Assembly (NCBI RefSeq): GCF_000801105.2
Contig: NC_079519.1
Span: 8,988,668-9,052,667, forward strand
Length of the DNA stretch: 64,000 bases
Reading direction: 5' to 3'
Origin: Raphanus sativus
Lineage: Eukaryota; Streptophyta; Magnoliopsida; Brassicales; Brassicaceae
This document shows, piece by piece, positions 43,439-54,395 of the stretch. Under the pieces are notes generated by a model. It made no database searches and was not told the DNA's origin. It saw only the letters and a program-made list of their open reading frames with translations. Each line of letters opens with the position of its first letter. Position 1 is the stretch's first letter. The position numbers and the translations under genes are program-made.

Positions 43439-43622
43439 CCGTATAACCTCTTTAAATTAATAATCTAGAAATTAATATTTCTATAAATCAATATAATTTC
43501 ATAATTCCAAATTAAATTTTTGGTTCAATTAGTATCTCGATAAATTAATAATATCTATAAATTAATAAAAAAATATAGTTTTGGTGTAATCCCAACAATA
43601 TTAATTTATAGAGGTTTTACTG
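43439..43622. mobile_element. Emigrant-like MITE, 184 bp
   Basis: Ends are CCGTATAACCTCTTTAAATT (left) and CAGTAAAACCTCTATAAATT (right, opposite strand), flanked by TA on both sides (43437-43438 and 43623-43624). The right terminus agrees with the Arabidopsis Emigrant MITE terminus as I recall it (mariner superfamily). No coding. Confidence 0.8.
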
Positions 43623-43624
43623 TA

Positions 43625-45520
43625 CTTCACTACATATGAGCGAAATGTTATTTGTATCCTCATCTATTTTTGACGCTATAGATAATTGTTGTATAGATAT
43701 CAAATACCGTTAGTTTTTAGTTGATGACAACTCTACACTGTTTACAAAAAAAATCCCATTGTTAAAGTGAAGTAAAAAACAGTGCATTCATACTAATTTG
43801 AAGGGAGGACATGTAAAATTAAGTCTTAATTTACATATTTTATCTTGTGGCACAACGATTATTGTACTTACTAATTAGGATCTGTCTATTGTCAGTGAAA
43901 GTATAGTCGTAGTTTTATTAAGATACAAGTCAAAAAAAAGAACAAAGAGTAATGATGACGAGAGTGATGATGCAACGGCTTGAAGTCTGAATCTAGATTG
44001 GATCAAGTCTTCATCCAATGGCTAGATTATCTTCGTCGTTCAAAATCGGACGTATAAGTTTTGCTGACCCTACCCTCAGTCAATTTAGCACCTACTTGGT
44101 TTGTCTTCATGGGGCTTGGATCATACTCGTTGACTTGTTCTCTCTCAGTTTCATTCCTTCTCCACAAATATCTCATCGATAGATTTTTTTTGAAAGATGA
44201 TTTCATTATTAGTTGTGAATTGTCATTGCTATGCTTTTGGTGTCCAACGAATTGCGGATTGAGTGATTGATTGTTATGCTATAAAAAAAACCATTTAAAC
44301 GATAGATAAGTTTAACCTATAGCTTATGAAGATGATGAGAAAAAAAATATAATATGTGATTTAACTGAAATAGAAAATTTATTTTTGTATATGAAATATT
44401 CAGTCTTTATTAGTGACTATTTAACCTAAACATATTAGTTAGTAACTTAGTATCACTACACATGTAAATTCAAGATCAGAATTTTGAAGTTTTATAATAT
44501 ATTTTCTCTGTTTCATAATATACATTTTTGGAAACTTTTTATTGCATTAAATATATGATATTTTAAAAATTCTATATCAACTTGAACTTTATTAAAAAAA
44601 AATTGTTTAACTGGTTAGATTATAATTTTCATGTTTTCTTGCAAAACATCGTATATAAGTATAAAATAGACCGGATAGAGTACTTGACTACTTGTTAGTA
44701 ACTTAGCATCATGGACACCAGTTCCTTTGGGATATTTGATTCTGCAAACTTATAATAATTGTAGTCAAGCTACCATTTTGTGTAAGACATTCATAATTTA
44801 ATCATGTAAAGCTTGAACAGATAAACACTGGTATGATTCTTGTTTAGAAAAGTCATCTTCTAGAGAAAACAAGTAAGCAGAAAGCTTCTTTCTTGTGTTA
44901 AATATTACATTTTTGAGGGAAAAAGAAACATGATGATGATGATGAGCGTGACGACCACATATCATCATTATTATTATGTTTTTAAATCATTTAAATTATA
45001 AAATAAAACCTACTTTTTCCATCCAATACCAAACCAGTTGACTGCGTTTTTGAATTGACCATGTTATACTCCCTATAATATCCGTGAAACTCAAAATTGC
45101 ACCACTAGTTGTCTTTCCTTCAGTTGCTAGCTATAATCATCATAATAAATTTTTAAAAAATGGCATGACAATTATTAGGTTTCCAATAATTTTTACCAAA
45201 AAATTATGCATATACAAATAAACAAATAGTGATTTTTATAATGCTCTGAGGTTATGCAAATTTCAATATGACTTATGCTAATTTCATTGCTTCATAGTAC
45301 ATCAAATGTTTTGCAAATATCGTCTTTAATTGTTCATTGATCTGTTTAAAAACTCATGAAGGGGTGGCTAAATATATAGTACAAAATAAAATTTATGGGG
45401 TGAGATTTCAATTTGACCAAATATTGAGGGTGTTGAAGTTGATGGAATTAAGAGTTCCTCTGAAAATAAAAAAAGTTTGGGAAAAGTATAAAAGAAAAGG
45501 AAAACAGATGATGTTGGACC
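43625..45520. other. Intergenic DNA upstream of FQR1
   Basis: Around 44500-44685 a degenerate Stowaway-like pair (left 'ttttctctgtttcataatat', right 'accggatagagtac') may be an old MITE. No gene. The short ORFs at 44061 and 45337 lack features. Confidence 0.45.
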
Positions 45521-45521
45521 A

Positions 45522-45647
45522 CTATAAATACGCTACTGCATTTTCGGATCGTTGAACCATTCCTATATCATCATCCATAAAGAGTTTTTTTTACGAGAAA
45601 CACTGAACAAAGTAGTTAAGCTTCAGAAAAACTAAGAAACGATCCCC
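45522..45647 (+). promoter_or_regulatory. TATA box and 5' UTR of FQR1
   Basis: CTATAAATA at 45522-45530, about 118 bases before the ATG. The leader from about 45555 is A-rich and has no upstream ATG in good context. Confidence 0.6.
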
Positions 45648-46783
45648 ATGGCGACCAAAGTATATATCGTGTATGTTAATTTCTATTAATGCTTTTTCCT
45701 AGTCTGTTCCTGCTTCTAGCGACTTGATTTCATTTGTTTGCTAATGTTTAAGATCCAACAAGGTGTATTAATTTTTCACCGATGATTGTTTTATCATTAC
45801 TGGCACTTGATTTATTCTGTTCAGTGCTTCAAAGTCTCTTTGACGTGTTCTGCAGGTACTACTCAATGTACGGTCATGTGCAGAAACTGGCTGAAGAAAT
45901 AAGGAAAGGAGCTGCTTCTGTTGAAGGTGTTGAAGTCAAACTATGGCAGGTTTTGTTTGTTCTTTAACTCTGACTTTCTTCCATAATCATTTATGTTTCA
46001 CTGAGAAACTTATTTTCTACGGATCATATAAGTAGCTACATGTACATCACTTGGATCTGAGTCCAAAAGAATTTACTTTTTGTGTATCTGGAAGATATGA
46101 TAAAATATATATTCTCACATTGGTAGTACCAATTATAAAGGAACTCTGTTTTTTTAACGGTTTCTCTGATTTTTGAGTTATTGTTACACAGGTACCAGAG
46201 ACGCTTCCAGAAGAAGCACTCCTTAAGATGAGCGCACCACCAAAGAGTGGATCACCAATCATCACCCCCAACGACCTAACTGAAGCTGATGGCTTTGTCT
46301 TTGGTTTCCCAACGAGGTTCGGTATGATGGCTGCTCAGTTCAAAGCCTTCTTGGACGCAACCGGTGGACTCTGGAGGACTCAGGCACTCGCCGGTAAACC
46401 AGCTGGTATCTTCTACAGCACTGGCTCTCAAGGTGGTGGCCAAGAAACCACCGCGTAAGTTCTCTCATCAAACAACAAAACACACACACCTCACATCATC
46501 TCCCCCTCCCTTGCCTAAAAACGTTTTCTTGTGTGGTAATCAATGTAGATTGACGGCCATAACTCAGCTGGTCCACCACGGGATGATATTTGTCCCAATC
46601 GGTTACACATTTGGTGCTGGAATGTTCGAGATGGAGAAAGTTAAAGGTGGGAGTCCTTATGGAGCTGGAACATTCGCAGGAGATGGTTCAAGGCAGCCAA
46701 CACAGCTGGAGCTAGAGCAAGCCTTTCACCAAGGCAAATACGTTGCAACCATCACCAAGAAGCTTAAGGGATCTACTGCTTAA
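45648..46783 (+). CDS. FQR1: NAD(P)H:quinone oxidoreductase FQR1 (flavodoxin-like)
   Basis: Four exons: 45648-45670, 45856-45949, 46192-46454 and 46549-46783, all with GT-AG introns. They join to 615 nt (204 residues), the length of Arabidopsis FQR1. The protein starts [20 protein letters not shown], the phosphate-binding loop of the WrbA-type flavodoxin fold that holds FMN. It continues [39 protein letters not shown] and [20 protein letters not shown], then [21 protein letters not shown]1 reduces quinones by two electrons with NAD(P)H, preventing radical semiquinones. It is an auxin-induced early gene in Arabidopsis (At5g54500), located at the plasma membrane or cytosol. Convergent with the HIT4-like gene 360 bp downstream. 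No damage is seen. Confidence 0.96.
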
Positions 46784-47142
46784 TGCTTTCTAATGATTTG
46801 GTATCAATAAGAACAAAAAACATTACCGGTTTTGTTCTGCTTTATTAATAATATATAAGTTCTTTCGCTTTAATATAATTTCACAGCAATAATTATTCTC
46901 TTGGTTTTACGTATAGATATGTAATGATTTGTGCTTGTGTTTCACTTCAAACATGAATGAGATTTTTTTATTGTCAAATTAAGAAAACCTTAAAAGGTTA
47001 AATACAAACTCATCTAAGATCTTGAGAATTTCTAGAGGAGAATACAAAACTATTTTACAAAGAGAGAAACTGGTTCAAAATTTACTTGTCTTGCACTTAA
47101 AAAAAAAACAGAAACTCTAATCTTGGTTCTAAAGATTACATG

Positions 47143-48186
47143 TCAAAAGACTTGATGAGCATTCCCGTAGAATCTGTCAATGAACGGCGACTTGATCATG
47201 TTTGTATCCAAGTCTTCTGAGTTCTTAGGGTAGAATTTGTACAGCTTCATGTTTTCAGAGGCTTGCCTAGTAGTGACTCGTCTCATTTTCTCAATCGCTC
47301 TCCTATCTCTTGCCTGTTGGTGAGCTTTCTTTCCTACTCGAACACGATCTTTGACAAGCTCTTTGAACTCGTCTTTTACTTCCGGAGATAAGCCTTCAAC
47401 TTTGATCATTGCATCAGCAAACTCCTCAAGGTCATCAAACTCCCAGTCGAACAAACATGTAACCGGCGGGTCAGAAGGGAACATTATGTAGACCTCAGTA
47501 GAACACTCTTCAGGATCATCTTCCTCCGAGTCAGAGAAATAAGGAAGACAATACTCACGTTCTTCCTTCTTGTCTCTGAGAGCAGCTCTCCTATTGTTAC
47601 AGAACAAAGTAAAGATCCGAGAGATTGTCTTCTCAACTTGTCTGTCTCTTTCTTCTAATGGAATGTAAGGAACCCATCCCGTTCTCATCGTAATGGCTCC
47701 TTCTTCTGATGCGCTCTGAAGGGATTTGATTGCTAGCTCTTTAGAAGGCTCAGCGGTTGATTCGATGACAACAACCGTTGGGACACTGACAAAAAAGTAT
47801 TCTTGATCCTTGTCAAGACAGTGTTGAGGTTCTGCAAACCCTAAAACATAAACTTTCTTACCGTGGAGAAACCCTCCTTCCTCCAAGGCTTCTTCTAGGT
47901 GTTTGAAGTCCCAGTTGAGTCCCCAGAGTGCATCAGTTCCCACTGGAAACGCAGCTTTCCACAAATCTTCTAGGTTACGTTTTTCCTCGAAGTACTCTGT
48001 CTCTTCTTCCTGTTGTGGTTTCGTCACTCTCGATTTCTTCTTCTTCACGTTATCATCCTTCTGAGTTTCCTTGTTCGTGCCCCTCTTTCTCTTACCACCA
48101 CCACGACGAGCAGAGATCATCTCGTCGTTCTGATCACCTTTGCGATCTTTCGGAGCACCGTTTCTCGTCGCTCCCTTCTTCCTCAT
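47143..48186 (-). CDS. HEAT INTOLERANT 4 (HIT4)-like nuclear protein
   Basis: 347 residues, one exon. The N-terminal 55 residues are strongly basic (GGGKRKRGTNKE, VKKKKSRV), a clear nuclear localisation signal. The rest matches HIT4 of Arabidopsis as I recall it: EYFEEKRNLEDLWKAAFPVG, NWDFKHLEEALEEGGFLHGK, VPTVVVIESTAEPS, WVPYIPLEERDRQVEK, EVYIMFPSDPPVTCLFDWEF and the C-terminal MKLYKFYPKNSEDL and SPFIDRFYGNAHQV. HIT4 is a plant-specific chromatin-associated protein needed for heat-induced chromocentre decondensation and release of silencing. This copy is shorter than HIT4 as I remember it and may be a paralogue with a separate role. It lies outside the gene order expected from Arabidopsis, so it may have moved here. 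A TATA-like CTATAAATA (minus strand) is at 48315-48323. Confidence 0.8.
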   Translation of the reverse strand: MRKKGATRNGAPKDRKGDQNDEMISARRGGGKRKRGTNKETQKDDNVKKKKSRVTKPQQEEETEYFEEKRNLEDLWKAAFPVGTDALWGLNWDFKHLEEALEEGGFLHGKKVYVLGFAEPQHCLDKDQEYFFVSVPTVVVIESTAEPSKELAIKSLQSASEEGAITMRTGWVPYIPLEERDRQVEKTISRIFTLFCNNRRAALRDKKEEREYCLPYFSDSEEDDPEECSTEVYIMFPSDPPVTCLFDWEFDDLEEFADAMIKVEGLSPEVKDEFKELVKDRVRVGKKAHQQARDRRAIEKMRRVTTRQASENMKLYKFYPKNSEDLDTNMIKSPFIDRFYGNAHQVF

Positions 48187-48950
48187 TGTACTGTTTTGGA
48201 TACAGAAACCAAAAAGGAACAGATAAACGAAACCCTAACTCTTTCAACAAGGAAGCGAGACAGAGAGATGACTGAATGATTTTTGTAGTTTCATTGACCT
48301 GACCTCAAGATCAATATTTATAGAATACTGAAATCATACATAGAAAAGGAAACACGATTCCAAAGAAAAAGGAAAACTTATATCATTTGAGTATATCTTT
48401 CCATTTTCGGAAGAAAAGACCCTACAAATTGTTTGTTTGTTTTTTTTTTTGTGCCTTGGCGTTATTTCTTCAACGAAACTAAAAAGGAAAATTAGGATTT
48501 ACTTATTATTACTGATTAATCACTTTTCTCGATTTCATGTGATCACAAAAAAAAACAGTTCAAATGAGAGCAGAACCTTCGGCATCATTCCTCAAAGTTT
48601 TCTCTTTAGTTACTTCTCCTTTGTCTGTGACCAGGGATCCATTTCGGACACTTGAGGGCCACAACTAGATATTATATAGAGTCTATCATGCTACAAATTC
48701 TAGATGTATGGGCAGATGGGGTTTGATTGCATCTTGGGCTTGAATTCGCAAACAAAACTCTTTTAAGTAACTTTTTACATTAAGGTTGACTAATGCTGGA
48801 ATGGTAACAATGGATTAAACGATGCAGAATAAGCGTTATAATTACGGTGTGATTCTAACAATTATATAAATATACAGATATATGGTATATGTAAAGATTT
48901 TTGTTATTGTTAACTGCGGTATGGTGCGGGACGGATTGTAACATTTGAAG
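48187..48950. other. Upstream region of HIT4-like gene
   Basis: The 5' UTR lies between about 48285 and 48187, with the TATA-like box at 48315-48323. Beyond that, no gene or repeat of note. Confidence 0.5.
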
Positions 48951-48959
48951 CCTAATCTG

Positions 48960-49552
48960 TAATGGTGGACAAAAATCCAAATCTGAAAAACCAAATCGAA
49001 TCCGATCCAAAAAAGTAGTATTAAACCCGAACTAAAATAGATTAAATATTCGAATGGATTCAAAATTTTGGTATTTAAAAAACTGAATCTGATCCGAATC
49101 GAAGTATTTCAGATATCCGAATTTATCTGAAATATATTTATATACTTAAATATATTAATTATTTTAAAATTTAATATATAAAAAGAATCCAAAATATATA
49201 TAATATTTTAAAATTTTCCGAAAGTAAATATCTAAAATAGCTAAAAATAATCAAAACACTAAATATACTTAAATATATGTTGATCTTCCATCCAAATATT
49301 CATACCAAACAAATTTATATGTTAATTTTAGGTATTTTGGTATGCATTATTCAAATTTATATGTAATATTTTTGAAAAATCTAAAGTATATATAAATTTT
49401 AAATTTTAAAATAATTTAAATTAGTTATCTGAATCCGAACCAAACCCGTAAAGATCAGAACGAAACCTGAATCTAAATTTATGAATATACAAAATGAGGC
49501 TAAATTTTTAATAAATTCAAACCGAATTCGGTACTGAATGCGCCCATCCCTA
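48960..49552. mobile_element. Degenerate hAT-like MITE
   Basis: The right terminus (opposite strand) reads TAGGGATGGGCGCATTC, like the TAGGGGTGGGCA end of the element at 20127-20768. The left end TAATGGTGGACAAAAATCC is a decayed partner. Inner phrases 'aaatccgaa/ccgatcc' repeat in inverted orientation. No clear target duplication. Confidence 0.55.
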
Positions 49553-50517
49553 GACAAGAATCATCCATCACTCGTTGACCAATCAATAGTAGTAATAGCG
49601 GCCTTTGTATGACCGGCTAACGAAATCGCCATCGTACATGGCCTTTATATTGTTGAGCCACAAAATGGCCTAATACGTATACTAAAACAGGCTCTATTTT
49701 GGCTTTTCTTCTAACATGCTAAAGATGAACTTCATACTATCATCAATATAAAAAGCCGACAAAGTGTGGCTTGTCATCACCATATTCATGTGTACGTAAG
49801 AATATCGGTGCTTCATCAAGTGTAACAACGGTTTTGTAATCTCCGCAAAAGGTCACCATTTTTCTCACCGCATTTAGCTTAAATTTCTAAAGATGATAAT
49901 GATGTTGAACCAATAGCGTTAAACCCCCCTTTATCAAGCACTAAACCCTTTAATAGCTCTGATATTGAGGATCTATCCTATTCCAGATTTTTGCTGGTTT
50001 GAGATCCAAATGCTATGTTTTTTTATTTTTACTCATGATTATATTTTTCACTTTATCATATAATAGAGTTAGAGTAGAACACAACTCCTTACAAAATTAC
50101 TCTATTTAAAAAAAAGGGTTAGAATATTACATTAGTTATGTTCTTTATTATCGATCGGTAAGAGCATCTCTAAAACATAATACACTTTTTGCATAAAATT
50201 ATGAATTATCTCGCTAGCTACATAACGAAATAGTTTGCATCTTCCTAGCCACTTATTATTAAAAAAGATAGTGATTAGCAGTTTTATGTTTATTCTTGGA
50301 GTGGTGGTTTAGAGGTTTCTACTATCCTCGTTTATTATTGGACATTGAAATCGATATTATGTGTTATTACTTATATGCTCCATATAACTATTTTGTAGAT
50401 TATTACCTTTGTTTAGTAGTCTCATTTTTAGGTTTGTAAATCACAATTATACAATCCAAAATTGACTAAGACTAACTCCAAACTAAAAATTAACTAATCC
50501 ACTTAATGCAAAGATTT
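49553..50517. other. Intergenic DNA
   Basis: No gene. A lone Tourist-like terminus (AAGAGCATCTCTAAAAC) occurs near 50160. The segment 50411-50510 ('ggtttgtaaatcacaatta' and 'aactccaaactaaaaatt') is repeated at 54035-54110. Confidence 0.5.
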
Positions 50518-50531
50518 AGAAGATAGTATAA

Positions 50532-51167
50532 TTTTTTAGTCATCGATTTGTACAAACTCATGAGGACTTTATAAACCAAATTGGTAGCTCTCTGCATCCA
50601 TGTGCCGATAAAAGATGGTTGTTTCCTAACACATTGTGCTAGACTATCGGTTTTCAAATTCTACGTGCGTGGAATATGAACTATCTCTGAGCTGTGAAAG
50701 TTTTCTTAGAAGGTTTTTATATCTGCCAGATAAGTTGCAAAAGCAGGCATTCTTCTGGTTCTGACACCATCTTTATCAATTGAGAACAATCTATTGCAAA
50801 CGTGGTCCGAAACTGACGCAAATTACGCATATGTTCTATTACCCAAAGTAATGCTCCCATTTCAGAACGAAGAGGAGAGAGAGAAACCCTAATATTCGGT
50901 GCTCCCATTAAGCCAACATAACCTTCAAGGGTATTATACCACCCCTGACCTGAAAACACCTTATTGTCCTTCCAAAATCCATCTATAAAACACCAACATC
51001 CTGGAATGGACAGTAGACTCGGATGTTGTCTAACAGTGACCGGTAGTATAAGTAATATTTGTGCATCTGTCCAAAGCATTGATTCTGTTTCCGCAGGTTT
51101 AAGAGTGTTCTTAGAATCCATATCCAAATTCCGAAAACCTTATTTTTTCTTCCTTTCCAAATGTACC
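50532..51167 (-). mobile_element. 5'-truncated LINE 3' end with 14-bp TSD
   Basis: Minus-strand LINE fragment of 636 bp. It is flanked by AGAAGATAGTATAA (50518-50531) and AGAAAATAGTATAA (51168-51181), one mismatch. A short T run (poly(A) on the minus strand) is at the left end. It codes for a decayed RNase H region. It is older than the LINE at 6879, as judged by its frameshifts. Confidence 0.8.
50545..51165 (-). pseudogene. LINE RNase H domain, frameshifted
   Basis: Begins FWYIWKGRKNKVF at about 51167, shifts frame near 51130, then reads MDSKNTLKPAETESMLWTDA, CWCFIDGFWKDNKVFSGQGW, RSEMGALLWVIEHMRN and FAIDCSQLIKMVSEPEE. It shifts again near 50735, after which WPAFATYLADIK and VHIPRTQN-like text continues. 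The first three RNase H acidic positions (D, E, D) are recognisable. Two frameshifts make it non-functional. Confidence 0.8.
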
Positions 51168-51181
51168 AGAAAATAGTATAA

Positions 51182-52000
51182 AATCTTATATAATTTTATA
51201 TCAAAGAAAAAATGTACAATATTTAAGCTAAATTAATGAAATTATATGATTATCCCGTCACATATTTTTTGTTTATCAGGTTTTATTTGTTATTCCTTGA
51301 CTTGTAATCATGTTAAAATGAACAATCTCAAATAGACCAAGATCAAATTTCAGATTATTTCTATAGTTTAGAATTTAGAGTCCTTCCCGCTTCCCTACTA
51401 CGAAAATTATCAAGAGGAGCCGAACCGCATACCACACAAACTGTATTCATGATTGGATGGATCTGTTCGAACAGATAAACATATAATAAAAAGATTTTTT
51501 TTTAAACTACTTTACTTTTTATGTTATTTTTTATTAATCAAAAAATATTTTCAGAAAAGATGAATTTTTACCTATTTTTAATAGAATATTTAGAATATCT
51601 TTAAATTGAAGTAGATAAGAAAATAGTCAGAAGAAATAGTTCGATCCTCTTATTTTTCTTCTTATTTTTCTTTTTAGAACTAAGAAATCCATAAACTGGG
51701 ATCCTAATGCATATAGATACAAATGGTCTAATGGAAGCAAGAATTTTATCTTATGGGTTTTGTGTTTCTAAAATTATTGAATCTGTCGGCTGTGTATCCC
51801 GTATTATAAACGAAGTTAAACAAAAAAATACTGAAAAACTGAAAAAAATAACTAACTAATTTTAAAACATGAAAACAATTTTATTTTGAGAAAATCCCTT
51901 ATATATTATTTTAGGAGCATTAGAAATAAATAACCTTTAGTTCAGTGTGATTTACATTAGTGTCATTTCCTATGTGTCATCACCACATGCTCTCTCAAGA
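51182..52000. other. Intergenic DNA with locally repeated segment
   Basis: No gene. Around 51690-51890, 'atgggttttgtgtttctaaaatt', 'ctgtcggctgtgtatcc' and 'aaaacatgaaaac' form a unit repeated near 53620-53745 and 54230-54395. Confidence 0.6.
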
Positions 52001-53550
52001 TCTATATTAAAAACCCTTAGTTAACTAAACTAGTTACACTAACTGCCATTGGTCACTACATTATAATTTATTCTTTATTGACTAACCAAAAATACAATGT
52101 CTACGATTAATGTTTTGTCTTTATTATTTTCCATGTACTATTACACGGATTATAATTATGATGCATTTGATTTACTCATCGATGAATCACTGAGATTTGA
52201 GTACGTCTATTATATGGTTTCATCCCTTTTATATTATTTGAGAAGTATTTTTTAATAGTAACTTTATGTTCATGTGTTATTAACAAGAATGTCATTTCAC
52301 ATGTGGTAACACCATATTATTTCATATTGTATATTTAATAAAAAAATCAAATCAAATATGCGTCAATAAAATATTAAGTTATGCTAAATTATGAATATGA
52401 TCGCATATAAAACTTTAGTTGATAGTATACCACGTATAAATATGACCACACATTGAATTGTTATTTACGTTAGACTAATTTGTCATCAATACGATTTTGA
52501 GTCTACACTTGATTAATTTTTTGCCAATCAAATTCAGAAATATGATCAATTAGGGATTCTAAAAATAAAAATAATCAGTAATTAGAATTAATGCAAATTA
52601 AATTATCAATTTGAGATTTTTTTAGGTTATATACATAAATAATTCCCCAAAGAAGTTACATCGCCTAAAATTAATTTCAGAAACATTACCAATGAGTGAT
52701 TAAAATCTTAATTACATAGAGAAATCAACTCGTCTACACTTTAAATTCGGAAACATGATCATTAGGGATTCTAGACATAAATATAAGCAATCACTAATCA
52801 GTAGATTAGAACTTAATGCAAATTAAACTATCAGTTTGAGATTGTAGACATAAATAATTTTCTACAAAATTTACTTCGCCTACCAATAGTTTAGGAAACA
52901 TGATCAATCAGTGATTAAAATATTAATTACAAGAGAAATCCTCTCGCCTAAAATCTATATTCGGAAACATGATCAATTGTAAAGTCCTAGACATAAATAT
53001 TATCAATCAGAGGAGTAGAATTTAAAGCAAATTAGACAATTAATTTGGGATTATAGACATTTCATATATAAGTTATTTTGCCTAAAATTAGAAACCAAAA
53101 CATGATCAATCATCTATTAAAATCTTAATTACATAGAGATTCAGATTTTTCCTCGCCTATAATTTATATTTGGAATACTATATATATCTTGCATATCCTA
53201 TGTCCACACCTCTATCACAACCCAAACAATTCAAAAGTATCATTAAAATATGCATAATAATAAATTTCTTTGCTTATTTTTATTTCTTCTTAAATTCATA
53301 ATAAATTTATATTTTTTTGTTTATTCTTAAAGTTTTTTTTCGTACAATATAATTTAATGCATCTCTCTAATTACACAAACTTTTACATTAAATTTTAAAT
53401 AAACTTACATTATATTAATCTGTACATTATAGTTAAATATTTTATTATATCTAATATTTGTGACTACTTTTAACTTTATGTTATCTATAAATTAAAAATA
53501 ATAATTTTTTTAATATATTTATCCTGCGCAGGGCGCAAATTATCACCTAG
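52001..53550 (+). mobile_element. Non-autonomous Helitron, 1550 bp
   Basis: Starts TCTATATTAAAAACCC after A (52000) and ends with palindrome CCTGCGCAGG (53523-53532), then GCGCAAATTATCACCTAG and host T (53551). No protein coding. Its interior has three ~214-bp tandem units starting near 52531, 52745 and 52959, each with a '(c)ggaaacatgatcaat' core and 'gattaaaatcttaattaca'-type text. Confidence 0.85.
52531..53170 (+). repeat. Three ~214-bp tandem repeats within the Helitron
   Basis: Each unit begins around 'attcggaaacatgatca' and contains 'agacataaata' and 'aatgcaaattaaa', with moderate divergence. A fourth partial unit may follow near 53090. Confidence 0.75.
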
Positions 53551-53589
53551 TCAGCATATTATATGACATGTGTTCTTTGTTATTGGTTT

Positions 53590-53750
53590 TGTTTGTTATT
53601 CCTTAATTTGGGGGTTTTTCTATGGGTTTGTGTTTATGAAATTTTGAAACTGTCGGCTTTGTATCTCTCATTGCAAACAAAGCTAACGGAAAAATACTGG
53701 AATTGAAAACAACACTAATTTAAAATATGAAACCAAAAAACATTTGAGAA
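53590..53750 (+). repeat. Dispersed repeat unit (with 51690 and 54230 copies)
   Basis: 'Gtttgttattccttaattt', 'gaaactgtcggctttgtatc' and 'aaaatatgaaac' occur here, near 51690-51890 and near 54225-54395. Together with 50411-50510 and 54035-54110 they suggest that the 50.4-54.4 kb interval grew by local duplication and was then broken up by a LINE, a Helitron and a MITE. Confidence 0.7.
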
Positions 53751-53758
53751 GACTAATA

Positions 53759-53987
53759 CTCCCTCCGTTTCATATTAAGTGTCGTTTTAGAGAATTTTGT
53801 CCGTTGCAAAATAAGTGTCGTTTTAGAGTTTCAATGCAAAATTTATTAACTTTATTCTCCATTCTATTTTTCTATTGGTTGAATTGTATCGGTAATGATG
53901 TTTTTATATTGAAAATATGCAAAATTAAATGATTTCTTAATCCGTGTGCACAAGTCTAAAATGACACTTATAATGAAACAGAGGGAG
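53759..53987. mobile_element. Stowaway MITE, 229 bp
   Basis: Termini CTCCCTCCGTTTCAT (left) and CTCCCTCTGTTTCAT (right, opposite strand) with TA duplications at 53757-53758 and 53988-53989. This is the classic Tc1/mariner Stowaway terminus. No coding. Confidence 0.95.
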
Positions 53988-54395
53988 TACATTGTTTTTA
54001 TTATCAATTTGTTTAATAGTTTTCAATTGTAGTTTTGTAAATCACAAACATAAAATCCAAAACTGGCTAAGACTAACGCCAAAAACTAAAAACGAACTCT
54101 TCCATATAATACATGATTCATAAAATATAATTCAAAGCTTTTATAACTTTTCATAAAAATCATAATATTTAAATTAAATTGGTACATATATATGATTATT
54201 TTTACACGTTCTTTTTATCGGATTTTGTTTGTTATTCTTTAATTTGTGGATTTGTTTTGTTTTCTGGATTTTTGTTTCCATAATTTTTCGAAACTATCGG
54301 CTTTGTATCCCATATTGAAAACAAAGTTAAACGGAATTTTTTTTGGAAAATTGAAAAATAATAAAACTAATTATAAAACATGAAAAACTTTTTGA

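Noticed and set aside
48013..48279. Plus-strand ORFs opposite the HIT4-like gene
   Set aside because: Shadows of the minus-strand coding sequence, Ser/His/Leu-rich as expected for antisense reading.
53744..53932. 62-codon ORF
   Set aside because: It consists mainly of the Stowaway MITE terminus and interior.
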